Positions 44,277 to 57,023 of a stretch of 64,000 bases of DNA are shown here, piece by piece. The stretch's first letter is position 1, and every line of letters starts with the position of its first letter. The notes beneath the pieces were generated by a model. The model made no database searches. It was not told where the DNA came from and saw only the letters and a program-made list of their open reading frames with translations. The stretch comes from Hordeum vulgare subsp. vulgare (Eukaryota > Streptophyta > Magnoliopsida > Poales > Poaceae): assembly GCF_904849725.1 (NCBI RefSeq), contig NC_058520.1, positions 323,217,186-323,281,185 of the forward strand, read 5' to 3'. The position numbers and the translations under genes were made by a program.

Positions 44277-45989
44277 GACCTCGCTTGTCCTCAAGTGAAA
44301 ACCAAAATAGAGAAAGATGTCCACATGCTTAGAGAGAGAGAGGTGTCGATAAAAACAAAATACGGACATAGCAGCATGATGTAACTTATTATAACAGCAA
44401 CAAACTTAAACATAATTTTTTTATCATTGAACTTTTATCATAGGCTTCTCATGAACAAGTGACAATTCATCACAACATCGAAGTATAAAGCATAAACTCT
44501 ATTGGAAACCAACAAACTATGTTCTGAGTCAACTTTGCAACTACAATTCATTATCTTTTCAGGAAGGGTCACATATTGGAGCCTTTAGGCCAGTCCACAT
44601 ACTCAACCATCATTTAGTCTTCTATTATTCCTAACACTCACCGTGTACACATGAGCAAAACATTTCAACCACACACATAGAAAGATAGGGCCTTATAGTT
44701 TCGCCTCCCAACGAATTCACCTCAAGGGTGATGTCAACAATAATAACTCATGCTACCCCTATTCAACTGGATATATGTGTCTAGATCTTTGCTCACCACA
44801 TGATTCTTTCCAAAGGAGAAAATAAAAAGGAATACAGAGAAAAAGTTTGACTCTTGCATGAAAGTAAATACATAAAAGTAAAAGATAGGCCCTTCGCAGA
44901 GGGAAGCAGAGGTTTGCGCTTTTTGTTTGTAACCCATTAGTGCCCGAGAACATCACGTTATATTGCCCGTTGTGATGACAATCTTTATTATGCAATATGT
45001 CACTTTTATTCTTCACCATCACAAGTTCGTACAACGCTCAATTTTACCTTACACTAAATGATCTTACACTTTTAGAAGCAATTTTTATTGCACTTTTTGC
45101 ACCGATGACAACTTACTTGAAGGATCTTACTCAATCCATAGGTAGGTATGGTGGACTCTCAAACAAGATTTTGGTTTAAGGGTTTTGGATGCACAAGTAG
45201 TATCTCTACTTAGTGTGGAGTTTATGGCTAGCAAAGATAGGGGCAAGTACCACATGTTGAAGGATCCATGACGATATAACTTCTTTGTGAATATGAACAA
45301 ACATAATTCATTACGTTGTCTTCCTTGTCCAACGTCAACAACTTTCGCATATAATATTTTGATGGGTGCTCACAATCACAAAATATTTCTAGGATAGTGT
45401 ATTTTCATGTGAATCTTCTCTTCCCTTATTAATTCTTTCATGAGTTGCATCATTGACCAATGCTATGTTTGTCAATTTACAATAAACTTTTCTACTTATA
45501 CTTTTCCTTGTGTAATGTCATCACTTACCATAAGATTAGCATATGATCTTTTTCATTTATTTCCTTTATTTTTATTCAAACAAGAAAGTAAAGAAGGCAA
45601 AACTCAAACTAAACTTTATTATATATCTCGCACACGATTGCATAGATTGATCACTAAGCAAACTTTTGAAAAGAAAGGATCGAACTAAACTTTTATTCAT
45701 CTAAAGAAAAAGATAACCATGGATTGAACTAAGAAAAGTAAAGGCAAAATATAGTGGAGATGATACGATACTGGGGCACCTCCCCCAAGCTTGGCGAAAG
45801 CCAAGGTGACTGCCCATACCCGATACTCAATTTTCTTTTGGTGATGAAGAAGGAGGTGGTGGTGATGAAGTAGAAGCAATCTTGTCCTCTGGTTTCCATG
45901 GCAGAGGCCCACCATCATAATAGGAAGAGTGAGTCTCTCGGATCCTACAACTGGCAGACAAACTCATACCTTTAAACCTTTCCTCATAT
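44277..45989 (-). other. AthE non-coding 3' region
   Basis: Counterpart of AthB 8649-10165, with shared blocks such as taggcccttcgcagagggaag (44885; 9221 in AthB). No sustained frame. The second polypurine-like motif, cctcccccaagcttgg on the plus strand, is at 45780-45795. Confidence 0.6.
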
Positions 45990-46320
45990 TCAAAGACTTC
46001 GTTGAAGGTCGTGGATCTGGCTAAGGAGGAAGTTGATTTGCTTGTTGAGGGAGAAGATGATGTCCTTCATGGACTTTCCATCCACCTTGAGATCACGGGT
46101 GTAGTTCGCGATCACAAGTTGATTGGCATTGAGCCCACGTTCCTCCACACCCTTGCACCAGAAGACTTCCTGCTCCATAGCTTCAAGCCTGGCCTCCACG
46201 GATCAGGTCCCCTTGGGTCCTTGCACATCACGGATGTGCAACACCATATCGCGCATATGGATATGGGTTGATGACGTTGTCGAAGAAATTGTCCTTGGAG
46301 GAGCTTGAAGCATCCATGGT
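45990..46320 (-). pseudogene. AthE extra ORF with coiled coil
   Basis: An ATG near 46316 opens MDASSSSKDNFFDNVINPYP and is soon broken. A second frame (46199-45990) encodes MEARLEAMEQEVFWCKGVEE and LNKQINFLLSQIHDLQRSL, leucine-rich with coiled-coil spacing. It sits at the same place as the AthB extra ORF, but the sequences are not obviously alike except for the coiled-coil character. Confidence 0.5.
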
Positions 46321-46528
46321 GGATTGGATCTGACAGAAAACAACAAGAAAAGAAAACAGGAGATTTCTCCGCGATATAGAGAGTCAACAGGTTCGGGGGG
46401 TATATAAAGATTTTTTTTATCTGGGTGAACAAGCAGAACGTATGAAAAATGGAGTCCGGAAAGTACCCGAGGTGGGCACAACCCACCGGGGGCGCCTGGC
46501 AAGCCAGGCGTGCCCTGGTGTATCATGC
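46321..46528 (-). other. AthE spacer up to the solo LTR
   Basis: Non-coding, with a GGTGGGC...GCCCACC-like inverted segment (46470-46515) comparable to AthB 10740-10775. It ends in the target-site copy catgc (46524-46528). Confidence 0.45.
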
Positions 46529-48126
46529 TGATGACGAGTTGATGGATATACTTCTCACCTCTTGTTGGTTACCCCAAGTGGAAGGTGGAGATGTAGTCAG
46601 CAGTAGATTTCTCTTACATGGAGACTGTAAGTTTTATCGAACCAAGACGAATCCTAGGCTGGACAAGTCGGTGTCTTCCACCCTGGCGCTAGTAGAAGAC
46701 GTGGACCTACACACAAAACAAATAACTTTGCTCCCAACGAGTACAGAGAGGTTGTCAATCTCTCCGGCCTTGTAGTTTGCAAAGGATCAAAACACAAGCA
46801 GGAAGGTAATAGTGATTGCAACAGAAAAGTAAATGGAAGCGGTAAATGATGGAGGTGTAAACAATGATGGTGATATGGACCGGAGTCACATGACGTTCAA
46901 TAGTGATGTCTCGCTCCCAAAAGACGATAAACAACTATGCTTGGGTAAACAAATCACAGTTGGGAAATTGACAGAATTATGATCGCACCGCAATGCTAAT
47001 TATGCTACTTGATAGTTAGAGGTTCAATAGTAATGGGTAGTATGCCAAGACAAGTAGACGGTTTTTTCTTCAACATCTACTTACTAATCATCCACCTTGA
47101 GATATCTATACAGAACATTTCTCCGGTATTAAGTTGCGAGCCCCACCCAAAGTGTAAACTCAAAGCAACGGACAACTGTATTAACGAACTATGCGTAAGG
47201 TAAACAATCCTTGCAACCATGGTCACAAGCACCGTTGTTTTCTCCCTAGTGGCAACAAGCACATCCCCTAGTCTCATGTTTCTGTCACTCATGCTAGACA
47301 TCGAGGGACATGAACCCACAAACATGCATGAATCACTAAGGAACATAATTTGAAAGGATAATCAAATATATAACTCATAACAATCTGAACATAATCTCAT
47401 AATCCATCGGATCCCAACAAACTGAGCATAACAATAGCAAGAGAATTACATAGATGCCTTGATCATGTAGGGCAGCTCACAAGGACTAACCATTGAAGCA
47501 CAAGATTGGAGAGAAGACATCACATAGCTACTTGTCATGGACTCATGGTCCAAGGAGGACTACTAACGACACGTCCGGGAAGCGTCGATGGCAGTGGAGA
47601 AGCTCCCGGAGGTCTATCCTCCCTCCGGCAGGGTGCCGGGAAGTGGTCTCCTGATGCTCCCGATCTCAGAAGCGCTGCAGCGGCGGAACAATAGAGAAAT
47701 TCGTGATTCCAGAAAGTGTGCAAGGGTTTCCTCTCGGGACTCTAAATATAGGCCAAAGGAGGGAACCGGAGGAGGTAGGACCCACCTAGGTGACCTACTG
47801 GCGTGGCCTAGGGCCTAGTCGCTCTAGCAGGCCCTCTAGGAGGCCCCGACCCCCCCCCCCCTCTAGCCCATATTCGGTGATCCGGAAGCTTCTGTTTCGC
47901 TGATTTTTTTAATATATGTTATATGGAATTTTTCGGGCTTCGGAAAATTGGGTAAAAGCCCCTACAAAATAGACATCAGTAGACAGAAAATGACACTGGG
48001 TGCACTGAGTTAGTAGGTTAGTCCAAATATGTGTAAAATGATATAAAAGTGTACCAAAACATATAACAATGTCACCCAAAAGATCATGGAACAAGCAGAA
48101 ATTATAGATACGTTTGGGACGTATCA
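46529..48126 (-). mobile_element. Solo LTR (1598 bp) with perfect target duplication
   Basis: Starts TGATGACGAG and ends ACGTATCA on the plus strand, flanked by catgc at 46524-46528 and 48127-48131. On the minus strand it opens TGATACGTCCCAAACGTATC, a common Triticeae LTR start that differs from that of the Athila copies here. A TATA-like minus-strand motif CCTATATTTAGAG lies at about 47740-47752. There is no internal region, as expected after recombination between two LTRs. Strand follows the TGATACGTCC convention. Confidence 0.88.
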
Positions 48127-49010
48127 CATGCCCTACCAGGGTCACTTGCCTCGAAGTTTCTTATTTTCCTAATTTTTAATATTCCAAAAGAGATAAAGAA
48201 TATTTTATGGATTTTTTGGAGTCTGTTTACTTACCGTATCACATACCTCCCTTTTTCACAATCCAGGAGTGTTCTCGAAGGCTTCTTTTATGTGTTCTTT
48301 CGGTGTCATAGTTTGGATAATATTGCTTTTAACATTAATGGGCGTACCTGAGAAATAATGTTTTATTCGTTGCCCATTGACAACCTTTGGGTTAGTACCT
48401 TCGGCATTGTTGGTAGCTCCGGATCGATAGACCTCCTCAATAACATGGGGTCCTTCCCATTTGGAGAGGAGATTTCCTGGAAAGAATCTGAAACGAGAGT
48501 TGTACAAAAGAACATATTCTCCAAGTTTGAACTCACGCTTTTGGATTCTTTTTTCATGCCATCTTTTAAATTTTTCTTTAAATAACTTTGCATTTTCATA
48601 AGCTTGGGCTCTCCATTCATCTAATGAGATAATATCAAATAACCTCTGTTCACCAGCAAGTTTGAAATCATAGTTGAGTTCTTTGATTGCCCAATATGCT
48701 TTATGTTCTAAGTCAAGAGGCAAATGACAAGCTTTTCCATAAACCATTTTATAAGGAGACATGCCCATAGGATTTTTATATGCTATTCTATAATCCCAAA
48801 GTGCATCATCTAATTTCTTAGACCAATTCTTCCGGGACCTATTGACAGTCTTTTGTAAGATTAGTTTTATTTCTCTATTGCTAAGTTCAACTTGACCACT
48901 AGACTGAGGATGATAAGGTGATGCAATTCTATGGTTAACATCATACTTAACAAGCATTTTACGGAAAGCACCATGAATAAAGTGTGAGCCACCATCAGTC
49001 ATTAAATATA
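48127..49010 (-). pseudogene. AthE integrase, C-terminal part
   Basis: The minus-strand frame 49002-48256 is open and reads MTDGGSHFIHGAFRKML (catalytic D), [20 protein letters not shown] (catalytic E), [20 protein letters not shown] and [20 protein letters not shown]. It is nearly collinear with AthB 11690-10918. The upstream end is cut by the Helitron at 49011. The bases from 48127 to 48255 are an AT-rich untranslated tail. Confidence 0.9.
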
Positions 49011-51511
49011 CTAGTCGTCAACCCGTGCATTCGCACGGGTTAGATATATAATATTATCTTACCATCCATATTATGACCATATGTTGATTTTTGATTGTGT
49101 TGTGATGTGTGGCAATCCTTTACATCCAGATAGGTTTAGAGACACAGGAATCCTATAAATTAGGATGTATATTGAGAAGTCATATCAAATCATCATATGT
49201 AGCGCTTCCAAGCTCATGTATTTTAAAGTAACTTACTATGAAAGTATTGTTGCAAAGTTGACTATATGCAAGACAAATTAAGAATGTAAGTATATTTTGT
49301 TTGAACGTACTGTGGAAGTACGTTCGCTAAACAAAACTTTTTTTGTGTCATTTGGGAAGGATGATGTAGCCTCGATGTTTAGGTGAAATTTAGTGGCTCT
49401 CCATATATGGAAAGAGATAGGCTATAATGACATATCTTATGTCAGTGGGACCAACTGGTCCAATATTAAATGATAGGTACTTTTAGGAAGCGAAATAGAG
49501 GCACTTTGGGTTTCCCTATCGAATGAGTCGTGGAATGAATCCAACCTTTTATTCATGTAACTGTCCAAAAACATGCTTTATCAACACAAAATTTAAGGTT
49601 GTGGTAGAATTTATTTTCATTTACTATGTATGCTAATATATGTTAATATATGCTAATGCTTTTTTTTGACTCGGGTATATAAAATAGTAGTAATTTATGC
49701 ATTTGGCTATTAATGATGGTTGCATGCATCCATAAAGTATGTGAACTAATTTCCCTAATTTTAGTTATATCTATATACAATTTTTTTTGCCAAGTGATGA
49801 TACAATCATAGAATATTTATATAAAATAGTTTCATCAGGTTATAATAATTTATTGACATATGATACAAATATTTCAAAGTACAATGTTATATCCGTGCAA
49901 CATGCAAAACCTCATAATTTATGACCATAAAGATTAATTAAGTTAACAAAATCTCATGTATATTACGTTTAAGATGATCTTTTATCATCTCTTGATGACC
50001 AATTAGCCTACTTTTAACATATCCTATAAATATAAGTAGGGAGCTGATATACACCCATTTTCCTTCCAATTCTTTTTCAAAATATGCCAATGTGTTCCAT
50101 GAAAAACCTGAAATAGTAAATTAGTTCCACAAACCTACACCGACTAAAAATGAGAAAAATGGCAGTTACTGCAGCAGTATATAAAGTGTAGAAGGTATAA
50201 GGAAGAATTAAAATATAACATGTATCCGCGCGCCGGAAACCATGCACCATGGACATACACAGCTGCCAGCCATATGGAAACGCAAACATCCGCGAAAATA
50301 GTTGGACTGTACCACGTACATCCGGCTCGATGCTTTGTGTGAAGTGGTACTTTCGTGTGCTCAAGCTACACACACCAATGCCTCTCGTCCACACATTGGT
50401 CATTGTGCGTTTGTGCATCTCCGTCCCCCAGCAAGATGCAAGCTCGGTCGATAGTAGTTTCGGCAAGCAATTCATCTTTCTCTTCCGTCCAGAATAGAGT
50501 TGTGGATTAGCAGCGGCTGGACTGTATTTTGTTGTGCACCATTGTTACGCAATGGCATTAACCGTCCGCGTAGTTGGCCTTTAGGGATGGAACCCGAGAG
50601 GTGAGAGAAATGATAATTTAAAAAATTGCATAGAAATAATCTTGAGCAGAGCGGATAGATTAGTTGGAGATCTCGCAAAAAACATAAAATCAGCATGGAA
50701 CTTGAGATATTAGATGGAAATTTGTTATTGTTTTGGAGAAGGAAGTCTAGTAGAGTGAGATTTTTTTCCTTTTGAAGGGACATCAGATCTCCTTTTTATT
50801 GTGTCCCAATTAATTACGGAAGAAAAGCTATATTACTGTGCCATGATTCAAGGAAAAGGAAGCTTAGTGTACGTGATTCAATAGTCCACTTTTTTACGAG
50901 TGATTCTATATTCGTGTTATGAGAAGAACATGGTAGGAAAGTTGGTACCATCACATCTATTTTTCCCAAGGGATGAGATCTCTTTCTGTACCGTATGTGA
51001 TTGTGATATTTCTTTTGATTGGATGAGATCTATTTTTTTACCGTATGTCATTCTAAGATTTCTTTTACTTCCTTTGTTTCGAGGGACGTGATGACGTCCT
51101 TTTTATTGTGACGTGATTCAAGGAGGAAGTGCCTTGATTCAAGGAGAAGGATATCTACGCATTGATTTTTTTTCTTCTGAAAATACGATGGGGAGAGAGC
51201 ATGGATGAGATCTCAATCCTAAGAGTCCACGTGACGTACGCATGTACGCATGTGTATCGAGAAAGAATGCATACATGATGGAAACTTAAAAATGCTATTT
51301 ATTAAATGGTTATGTATAAAAATTAAACAGATACCAATGACTACTACTTTAAGCAAGAGTTAACGTTGAAGGGACCATGGAGTTCAGTTTTTTGCGAAAG
51401 ATTATGTGGGTCAATCTCCATCGTAATAATTCGGCCCCACCAGATTAACGGCTTCTAATTACTCATTAACGTGGGAATTTCTAGAGAGTGCCTAATTAAT
51501 ATAAGTATAGA
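49011..51511 (-). mobile_element. Non-autonomous Helitron, 2501 bp
   Basis: On the minus strand it starts TCTATACTTATATTAATTAG and ends with a 9-bp-stem hairpin (AACCCGTGC, 4-base loop, GCACGGGTT; 49020-49041), then GACGA and CTAG. It lies between A and T of the host and leaves no duplication; the AthE integrase sequence is collinear on both sides. TC start, 3' hairpin, CTAG end and A/T insertion are the Helitron signature. I find no Rep/helicase frame, and no captured gene that I recognise. The interior is AT-rich. Confidence 0.85.
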
Positions 51512-52181
51512 TAGGGAGTCTAAACCTTGGGAAAATAACTTCCTTAAGCATTTTAATAGAGATGTTGTGATCAACACTACTACTTGGAATAGCTTCTACC
51601 CACTTAGTAACATAATCAACAACAACCAAAATATGTGTATACCCATTAGAGGAAGGAAAAGGTCGCATGAAATCAAATCACCAAACATCAAATGGTTCAA
51701 CAGCAAGTGAATAATTTATAGGCATTTCTTAACGCTTACCGATATTACCTATTCTTTGACATTCATCACAAGATGAGACAAACTTACGTGCATCCTTGAA
51801 GAGAGTAGGCCAATAAAAACAAGATTGTAATACCTTATGAGCGGTTCTGTCTCCCACGTGATGCCCTCCATAAGCTTCGGAGTGACATTTCCAATATTTG
51901 TTCATGTTCATGCTCACATACACAACATCTAATAATACCATCTACTCCTTCTTTATAAAGATGTGGGTCATCCGAAAAGTAATGTCTTAAATCATATAAG
52001 ATTTTTTTTCTTTTGTTGGTATGGGAAGCTAGGTGGTATGTACTTAACAACGATATAATTAGCATAATTAGCATACCAAGGTGTATTATTAGAAACATTT
52101 ATTGCAGCTAATTGTTCATTAGGAAAGCAATCATTAATAGGTTGTGGGTCATCAAGAACATTTTCAAGCCTAGACAAGTTA
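51512..52181 (-). pseudogene. AthE integrase, N-terminal part
   Basis: Right of the Helitron. It has KCHSEAYGGHHVGDRTAHKV and FVSSCDECQRIGNIGK (H-H-C-C zinc-binding region, 51890-51735), then PFDVW and a stop before the first catalytic Asp segment (about 51675). Frame changes occur near 51900 and 51730. Together with 48127-49010 it makes the whole integrase. Confidence 0.85.
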
Positions 52182-53758
52182 TCAGCTACGGGGTTCTCTA
52201 CCGATAGTGATATGCAAATCAAATTCTTGTAACAGAACGACCCACCTAATGAGTCTAGGTTTAGTATCTTTCTTTTCCATAAGATATTTAATAGCAGCAT
52301 AATCGGTGTGAACAATAAATTTAGAACCAACAATGTAAGATCTGAATTTATCACAAGCAAACACTACTGCTAAGAACTCTTTTTGAGTAGTAGCATAATT
52401 TCATTGAGCACTGTCCAGAGTTTTACTAGCATAATGGATAACATTCAATTTCTTATCAACTCTTTGTTCTAGAACAACACCAGCAGCATAATCACTAGCA
52501 TCAGGCTTTCTTTAGTGTTTCAAAGGTTTCCAAACAATCATCATCAAACACAACAGGAATATACTTTTGCAAAAGATTTGAAAGAGGCCTAGAATTTTTA
52601 GAAAAGTATTTGATAAACCTCCCATAGAAACCAGCATGACGAAGGAAACTACGACTACCTTTGATATCTTTAGGACATGGCATTTTCTCAATTGCATCAA
52701 CCTTGGCTTTGTCCACCTCAATGCCTCTTTCAGAAATTTTATGGCCCAAAACAATACCTTCGTTAACCATAAAGTGGCACTTCTCCCAATTCAAGACAAT
52801 ATTTGTTTGTTCACATCTCTGCCAAACTCGATGAAGATTGCTTAAACAATCATCAAAATACTTCCCATAAACAGAAAAGTCATCTATGAAAACCTCAACA
52901 ATCTTTTCACAGAAATCAGAGAATATAGCAGTCATATATCTTTGAAAGGTAGCACGTGCATTACATAAACCAAAAGGCATACGTCTATAAGCATAAGTTC
53001 CAAAAGGAGAAGTAAAAGTGGTCTTTTCTTGATCAGGTTGTGAAACAGGTATTTGTGAAAAACCATAATATCCATCAAGAAAGAAAAAATGGGTGTGCTT
53101 AGATAATCTTTCTAACATTTGATCAAGAGGGTAATGCTCTTTTTCTAGTTTCTTTATTTAATTTTCTAAAATCAATTACCATTCTATAGCGTGTAACAAT
53201 TCTTTGTGGAATAAGTTCATTCTCGTCATTAGGAACAACAGTAATACCTCCCTTCTTAGGGACACAATGAACATGACTTACCCGTCTACTATCAGCTATA
53301 CAATAGATTATACCTGCTTCCAGAATTTTAAATATTTTCGTTCTTACCACTTCTTTCATCTTCGGATTTAACCAACGTTGGTGATCAACAACGGGTTTAG
53401 CATCAGGTTCCATATTAATCTTGTGCTGACATAGAGTGGGACTAGTTCCCTTAAGATCATCAAGAGTATATCCAATAGCAGCTCGGTGCTTCCTTAGAAC
53501 TTTTAATAATCTTTCTTCTTCATGTTCTGAAAGGTTAGCACTAATAATAACAGGATATATCTTTTTCTCATCAAGATAAGCATATTTCAAAGTGTCTGGC
53601 AATTGTTTTAATTCAAACACAGGATCACCTTTAGGTGGAGGGGGATCTCCTAGAGTTTCAATAGGCAAATTGTGCTTAAGCAGAGGTTGTTGTTCGAAAA
53701 AGATTCTATCTATTTCATTTTTTTCACGCATATGCAAATCATTTTCATGGTCTAGCAA
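52182..53758 (-). pseudogene. AthE RT and RNase H
   Basis: RT runs from FELKQLPDTLKYAYLDEK (about 53600) through KGGITVVPNDEN, FFLDGYYGFSQIPVSQPDQE, FTSPFGTYAYRRMPFGLCN and intact FIDDFSVYGK, to [20 protein letters not shown]. RNase H is incomplete: a segment is missing near 52500 (after FETLKKA) and the frame resumes with [20 protein letters not shown] and [16 protein letters not shown]. Frameshifts lie near 53120, 52500 and 52190. Confidence 0.9.
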
Positions 53759-54551
53759 ATATTGTTCTAATGGATCATTAGGAGGTACAGCAATAGAAGC
53801 AAGACCAATAATTTCATCCTTACTAGGAAAATCTTTCTTATGCGGTTGTCTACTAAACTTGGAAAAGTTAAATTCATGAGATTCATCACCAAAGCAAACA
53901 CCGACAGTTTGTTTCTTACAATCTATTTTGGCATTGACGGTGTTCTAGGTAGGTCTACCAAAGATAATGGGATAAAATTCATCTTATGGGGAACCAAGAA
54001 CAAGAAAATCAGTATGGTATTTTATCTTCCCACACAAGACTTCAACATCTCTGAGAATCCCAATTGGTGATATAGTATCTCTATTGGCAAGTTTAATAGT
54101 AACATCTATGTCTTCTATTTTAGCAGGTGCTATTTCATTCTTAATTTCTTCATGTAAGGAAAAAGGAATAGCACTCACACTGGCACCTAGGTCACATAAC
54201 CCATGATAATAGTGATATCCTATCTTAACTGAGACAATAGGCATGCCAACAACTGGTCTATGTTTATCTTTTTATCCGGTTTGGCAATTCTAGAAGCTTC
54301 ATCACAGAAGTAAATAACATACCCATCGATATTATCGACCAAGAGATCTTTAATCATAGCAACACTAGGTTCAACTCTGATTTGTTCAGCTGGTTGGGGT
54401 GTTCTAACATAACTTTTGTTAACCACAGTTGAAGCTTTATTATGTTCCTTCATCCTAACAGGGCAAGGTGGTTTTTCAATATAAGTACTGGGAACAACTA
54501 GATCAACATTGTAAATGATAGTTTCTTCTTTAGCTTTACCGGTTCTTTAAT
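53759..54551 (-). pseudogene. AthE protease region
   Basis: CDLGASVSAIPFSLHEEIKN carries the Athila-type D-L-G-A active site (about 54195). Upstream lies YVRTPQPAEQIRVEPSVAMI; downstream DVEVLCGKIKYHTDFLVLGS, a break near 53945, then FNFSKF and PLEQYLLDHENDLHMREKNE. At least two frameshifts. Confidence 0.85.
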
Positions 54552-55413
54552 TTATTCTTTAATAGGCGGGTGATATTTAAACCACTTCTCCTTAGGGAGA
54601 TCAACATGAGTAGCAAAAGATTCAAAAAAGGAAGCTACTATCTCAGAGTCAAGTCCATATTTAGTGCTAAACTTTTGAAAAGCATCGGTATTCATAAAAT
54701 ATTTAACACAATCAAACTTAGGTTCAATACCTGACTCTTTACCTTCGTCGAGTTCCCAATCTTCGGAGTTGAATTTAATTCTTTCTAAAAGATCCCATAT
54801 GAATTCAATAGTCTTCTTCATAATAGAACCAGTACAAGAAGTATCGAGCATGGATTGATCATTACGAGAAATCCAGAATAATTTTTTGAATAATAATTTC
54901 TCTTGAGAGCTCATGATTGGGGCATGAATATAACATTGAATTAAGCCTCCCCCAAGATAGAGCGATATTTTCTCCTTCACGAGGCCAAAAATTATATATA
55001 TAATTCCGATCTTGATGAACTAGATGCATAGGATAATTTTTTTGATGGAATTCCAATTTCAACTAATTCCAGTTCCAAGATCCAATATCATCGCATAGCC
55101 TATACCATGTCAATGCTTTTCCCTTCAAAGATAAAGAGAAAACCTTCTTCTTAGCTTGATCTCCGGGTAAACCTGCAAGCCTAAATAATCCACAAATTTC
55201 ATCCACATATATCGAGTGCATATCAGGATGTTCGGTTCCATCTCCTGCATAAGGATTAGCTAGCCGTTGTTCTACCATACCCGAAGGAATTTCATATTCA
55301 ATATTTTCGGTAGGTGTACTAGGTTGAGGGGCAACTAACTGTGGTTCCGGTCGAGGTGAAGATACCCCGAACAAACCCCTCAAATGATTGTTTTCCATAG
55401 TAGCAAATGACAA
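54552..55413 (-). pseudogene. AthE gag
   Basis: Starts METNNHLRG-like: minus-strand MENNHLRGLFGVSSPRPEPQ at about 55398. It continues with YVDEICGLFRLAGLPGDQAK, LKGKALTWYRLCDD, a frameshift near 55063, YPMHLVHQDRNYIYNFWPRE, another near 54900, SMLDTSCTGSIMKKTIEFIW and LPKEKWFKYHPPIKE, ending near 54552. The same order as in AthB and AthI. Confidence 0.88.
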
Positions 55414-55476
55414 TAAATTTTAGCACGTAGTAATAATGTTTCCTTACCAATTTCCACTTACCAAGAGCGCTTCACT

Positions 55477-55493
55477 CCCCGGCTACGGCGCCA
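55477..55493 (-). promoter_or_regulatory. AthE primer-binding site
   Basis: Minus strand TGGCGCCGTAGCCGGGG, 11 bases inside the 5' LTR. It differs from AthB at one base (AGCC against AGTC). Confidence 0.7.
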
Positions 55494-55504
55494 GAAAATA
55501 GCCT

Positions 55505-57023
55505 TGATGACCCACAAGTATATGGGGTCAATTGTAGCCTTTTCGATAAGTAAGAGTGTTGAACCCAATGAGGAGCAGAAGGAAATGACAAGTGGTATTC
55601 AGCAAGGTAATGTGTGCAGGTGCTAAAATTGTAAGTAGCGGAGTAGTTTGATAGCAAGATAATTTGTAACAAGCAAGTAAAGATAGTAATAACAAAAGTG
55701 CAGCAAGGTAGCCCAATCCTTTGGAGGAAAAGGACAGGCTAGAACAGCCTCTTATGATAAGAAAAGTGTTCTTGAGGGTACACGATAATTACAACTAGTC
55801 ACTTTTATCATGTTGGCTTAATTTGTGTTCGCTACTTTGATAATTTGGTATGTGTGTGGACCTCTGCTTAGGTGTTGTTCTTACTTGAACAAAACGTCTA
55901 CTTACGATTAACCCTCTCGCAAGCATCTGCAACTATGAGAAAAGTATTAAGAATAAATTCTACCCATAGCATTAAATTTTTGGATCCAATCGGTCTCTTA
56001 CGAAATAGCGCATAAACTAGGGTTTAAGCTTCTAACACTCTCGCAACCCATCGTCTAATAACTACTCCACAATGCATTCCCTTAGGCCCAAAAATGGTGA
56101 AGTGTAATGTAGTCGACGTTGACATGACACCACTAAGGGAATGACAACATACATATCATCAAAATATCAAACACATATCAAGTTCGCATGATTACTTGCA
56201 ACATGCTTTCTCCTGTGACCTCAAGAACAAAAGTAACTACTCAAAAATGATAATCATGCTCAAGATCAGAGGGGTATTAAATAGCATAATGGATCTGAAC
56301 ATATAATCTTCCACCAAATAAACCATATAGTAATCAACTACAAGATGTAATCAACACTACTAGTCACCCACAAGCACCAATCTATAGTTCTGGTACAAAG
56401 ATTGAACACAAGAGATGAACTAGGGTTTGAGAGGAGTTGGAGTTGTTGAATCTGTTGATGATGATAGCCCTCCCCAAGATAGGAGAGTATTTGGTGATGA
56501 TGATGACGATGATTTCCCCGTCCTGGAGGGAAGTTCCCCCAGCGGAATCGCTCCACCGGAGGGCAAAAGTGCTCTTGTCAAAGTTCCACCTCGAGACGGC
56601 GGCGCTTTGTCCCGAATGTCCTCTCCTCCTTTTTTGTAGGTCAAAATGACTTCTACACCAGAACAGGGGCACCAGAGGTGGTCCTGGGTGAGCACAACCC
56701 ACCAGGGCATGCTTGAGCTCCCTGGCTCGCCCATGTGGGTTGTGCCCACCTGGAGGCCCCCCTATGGTTCTTATTTGCTCCAATATTCCACAAATATTCC
56801 TTAAAAATTCCTCATAAATTGTCAGCTCACTTGGAGTTGTGCAGAATAGGTAGCCTGACGTAGCTTTTTCAAGTCCAGATTTCTAGCTGCCAGAATTCTC
56901 CCCCTTTGTGTATACCTTGCATATTATGAGAGACAAGGCATTAGAATTACTCGAAAAAGCATTATTATTCAATAGAACAACATAAATAACAGTAGGTAAA
57001 CATGATGCAAAATGGACGTATCA
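55505..57023 (-). mobile_element. AthE 5' LTR
   Basis: 1519 bases, TGATGACCC to GGACGTATCA on the plus strand, clearly related to the AthB LTRs but more diverged. Its outer edge abuts GypH LTR sequence (ttggggtccccaca). Confidence 0.9.

Larger units (their letters stand above)
43721..57023 (-). mobile_element. AthE: second Athila-lineage element, left-truncated, with two insertions
   Basis: The 5' LTR is at 55505-57023 and a partial 3' LTR at 43721-44261; the coding order on the minus strand is as in AthB. The left end matches the 5' LTR only from 56391 on, so the last 890 bases of the 3' LTR are missing. A solo LTR (46529-48126) and a Helitron (49011-51511) are nested inside. More frameshifts than in AthB suggest greater age. 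Confidence 0.88.

Noticed and set aside
47850..47862. C run in the solo LTR and C run at 42951-42960
   Set aside because: Simple homopolymers; no further structure seen around them.
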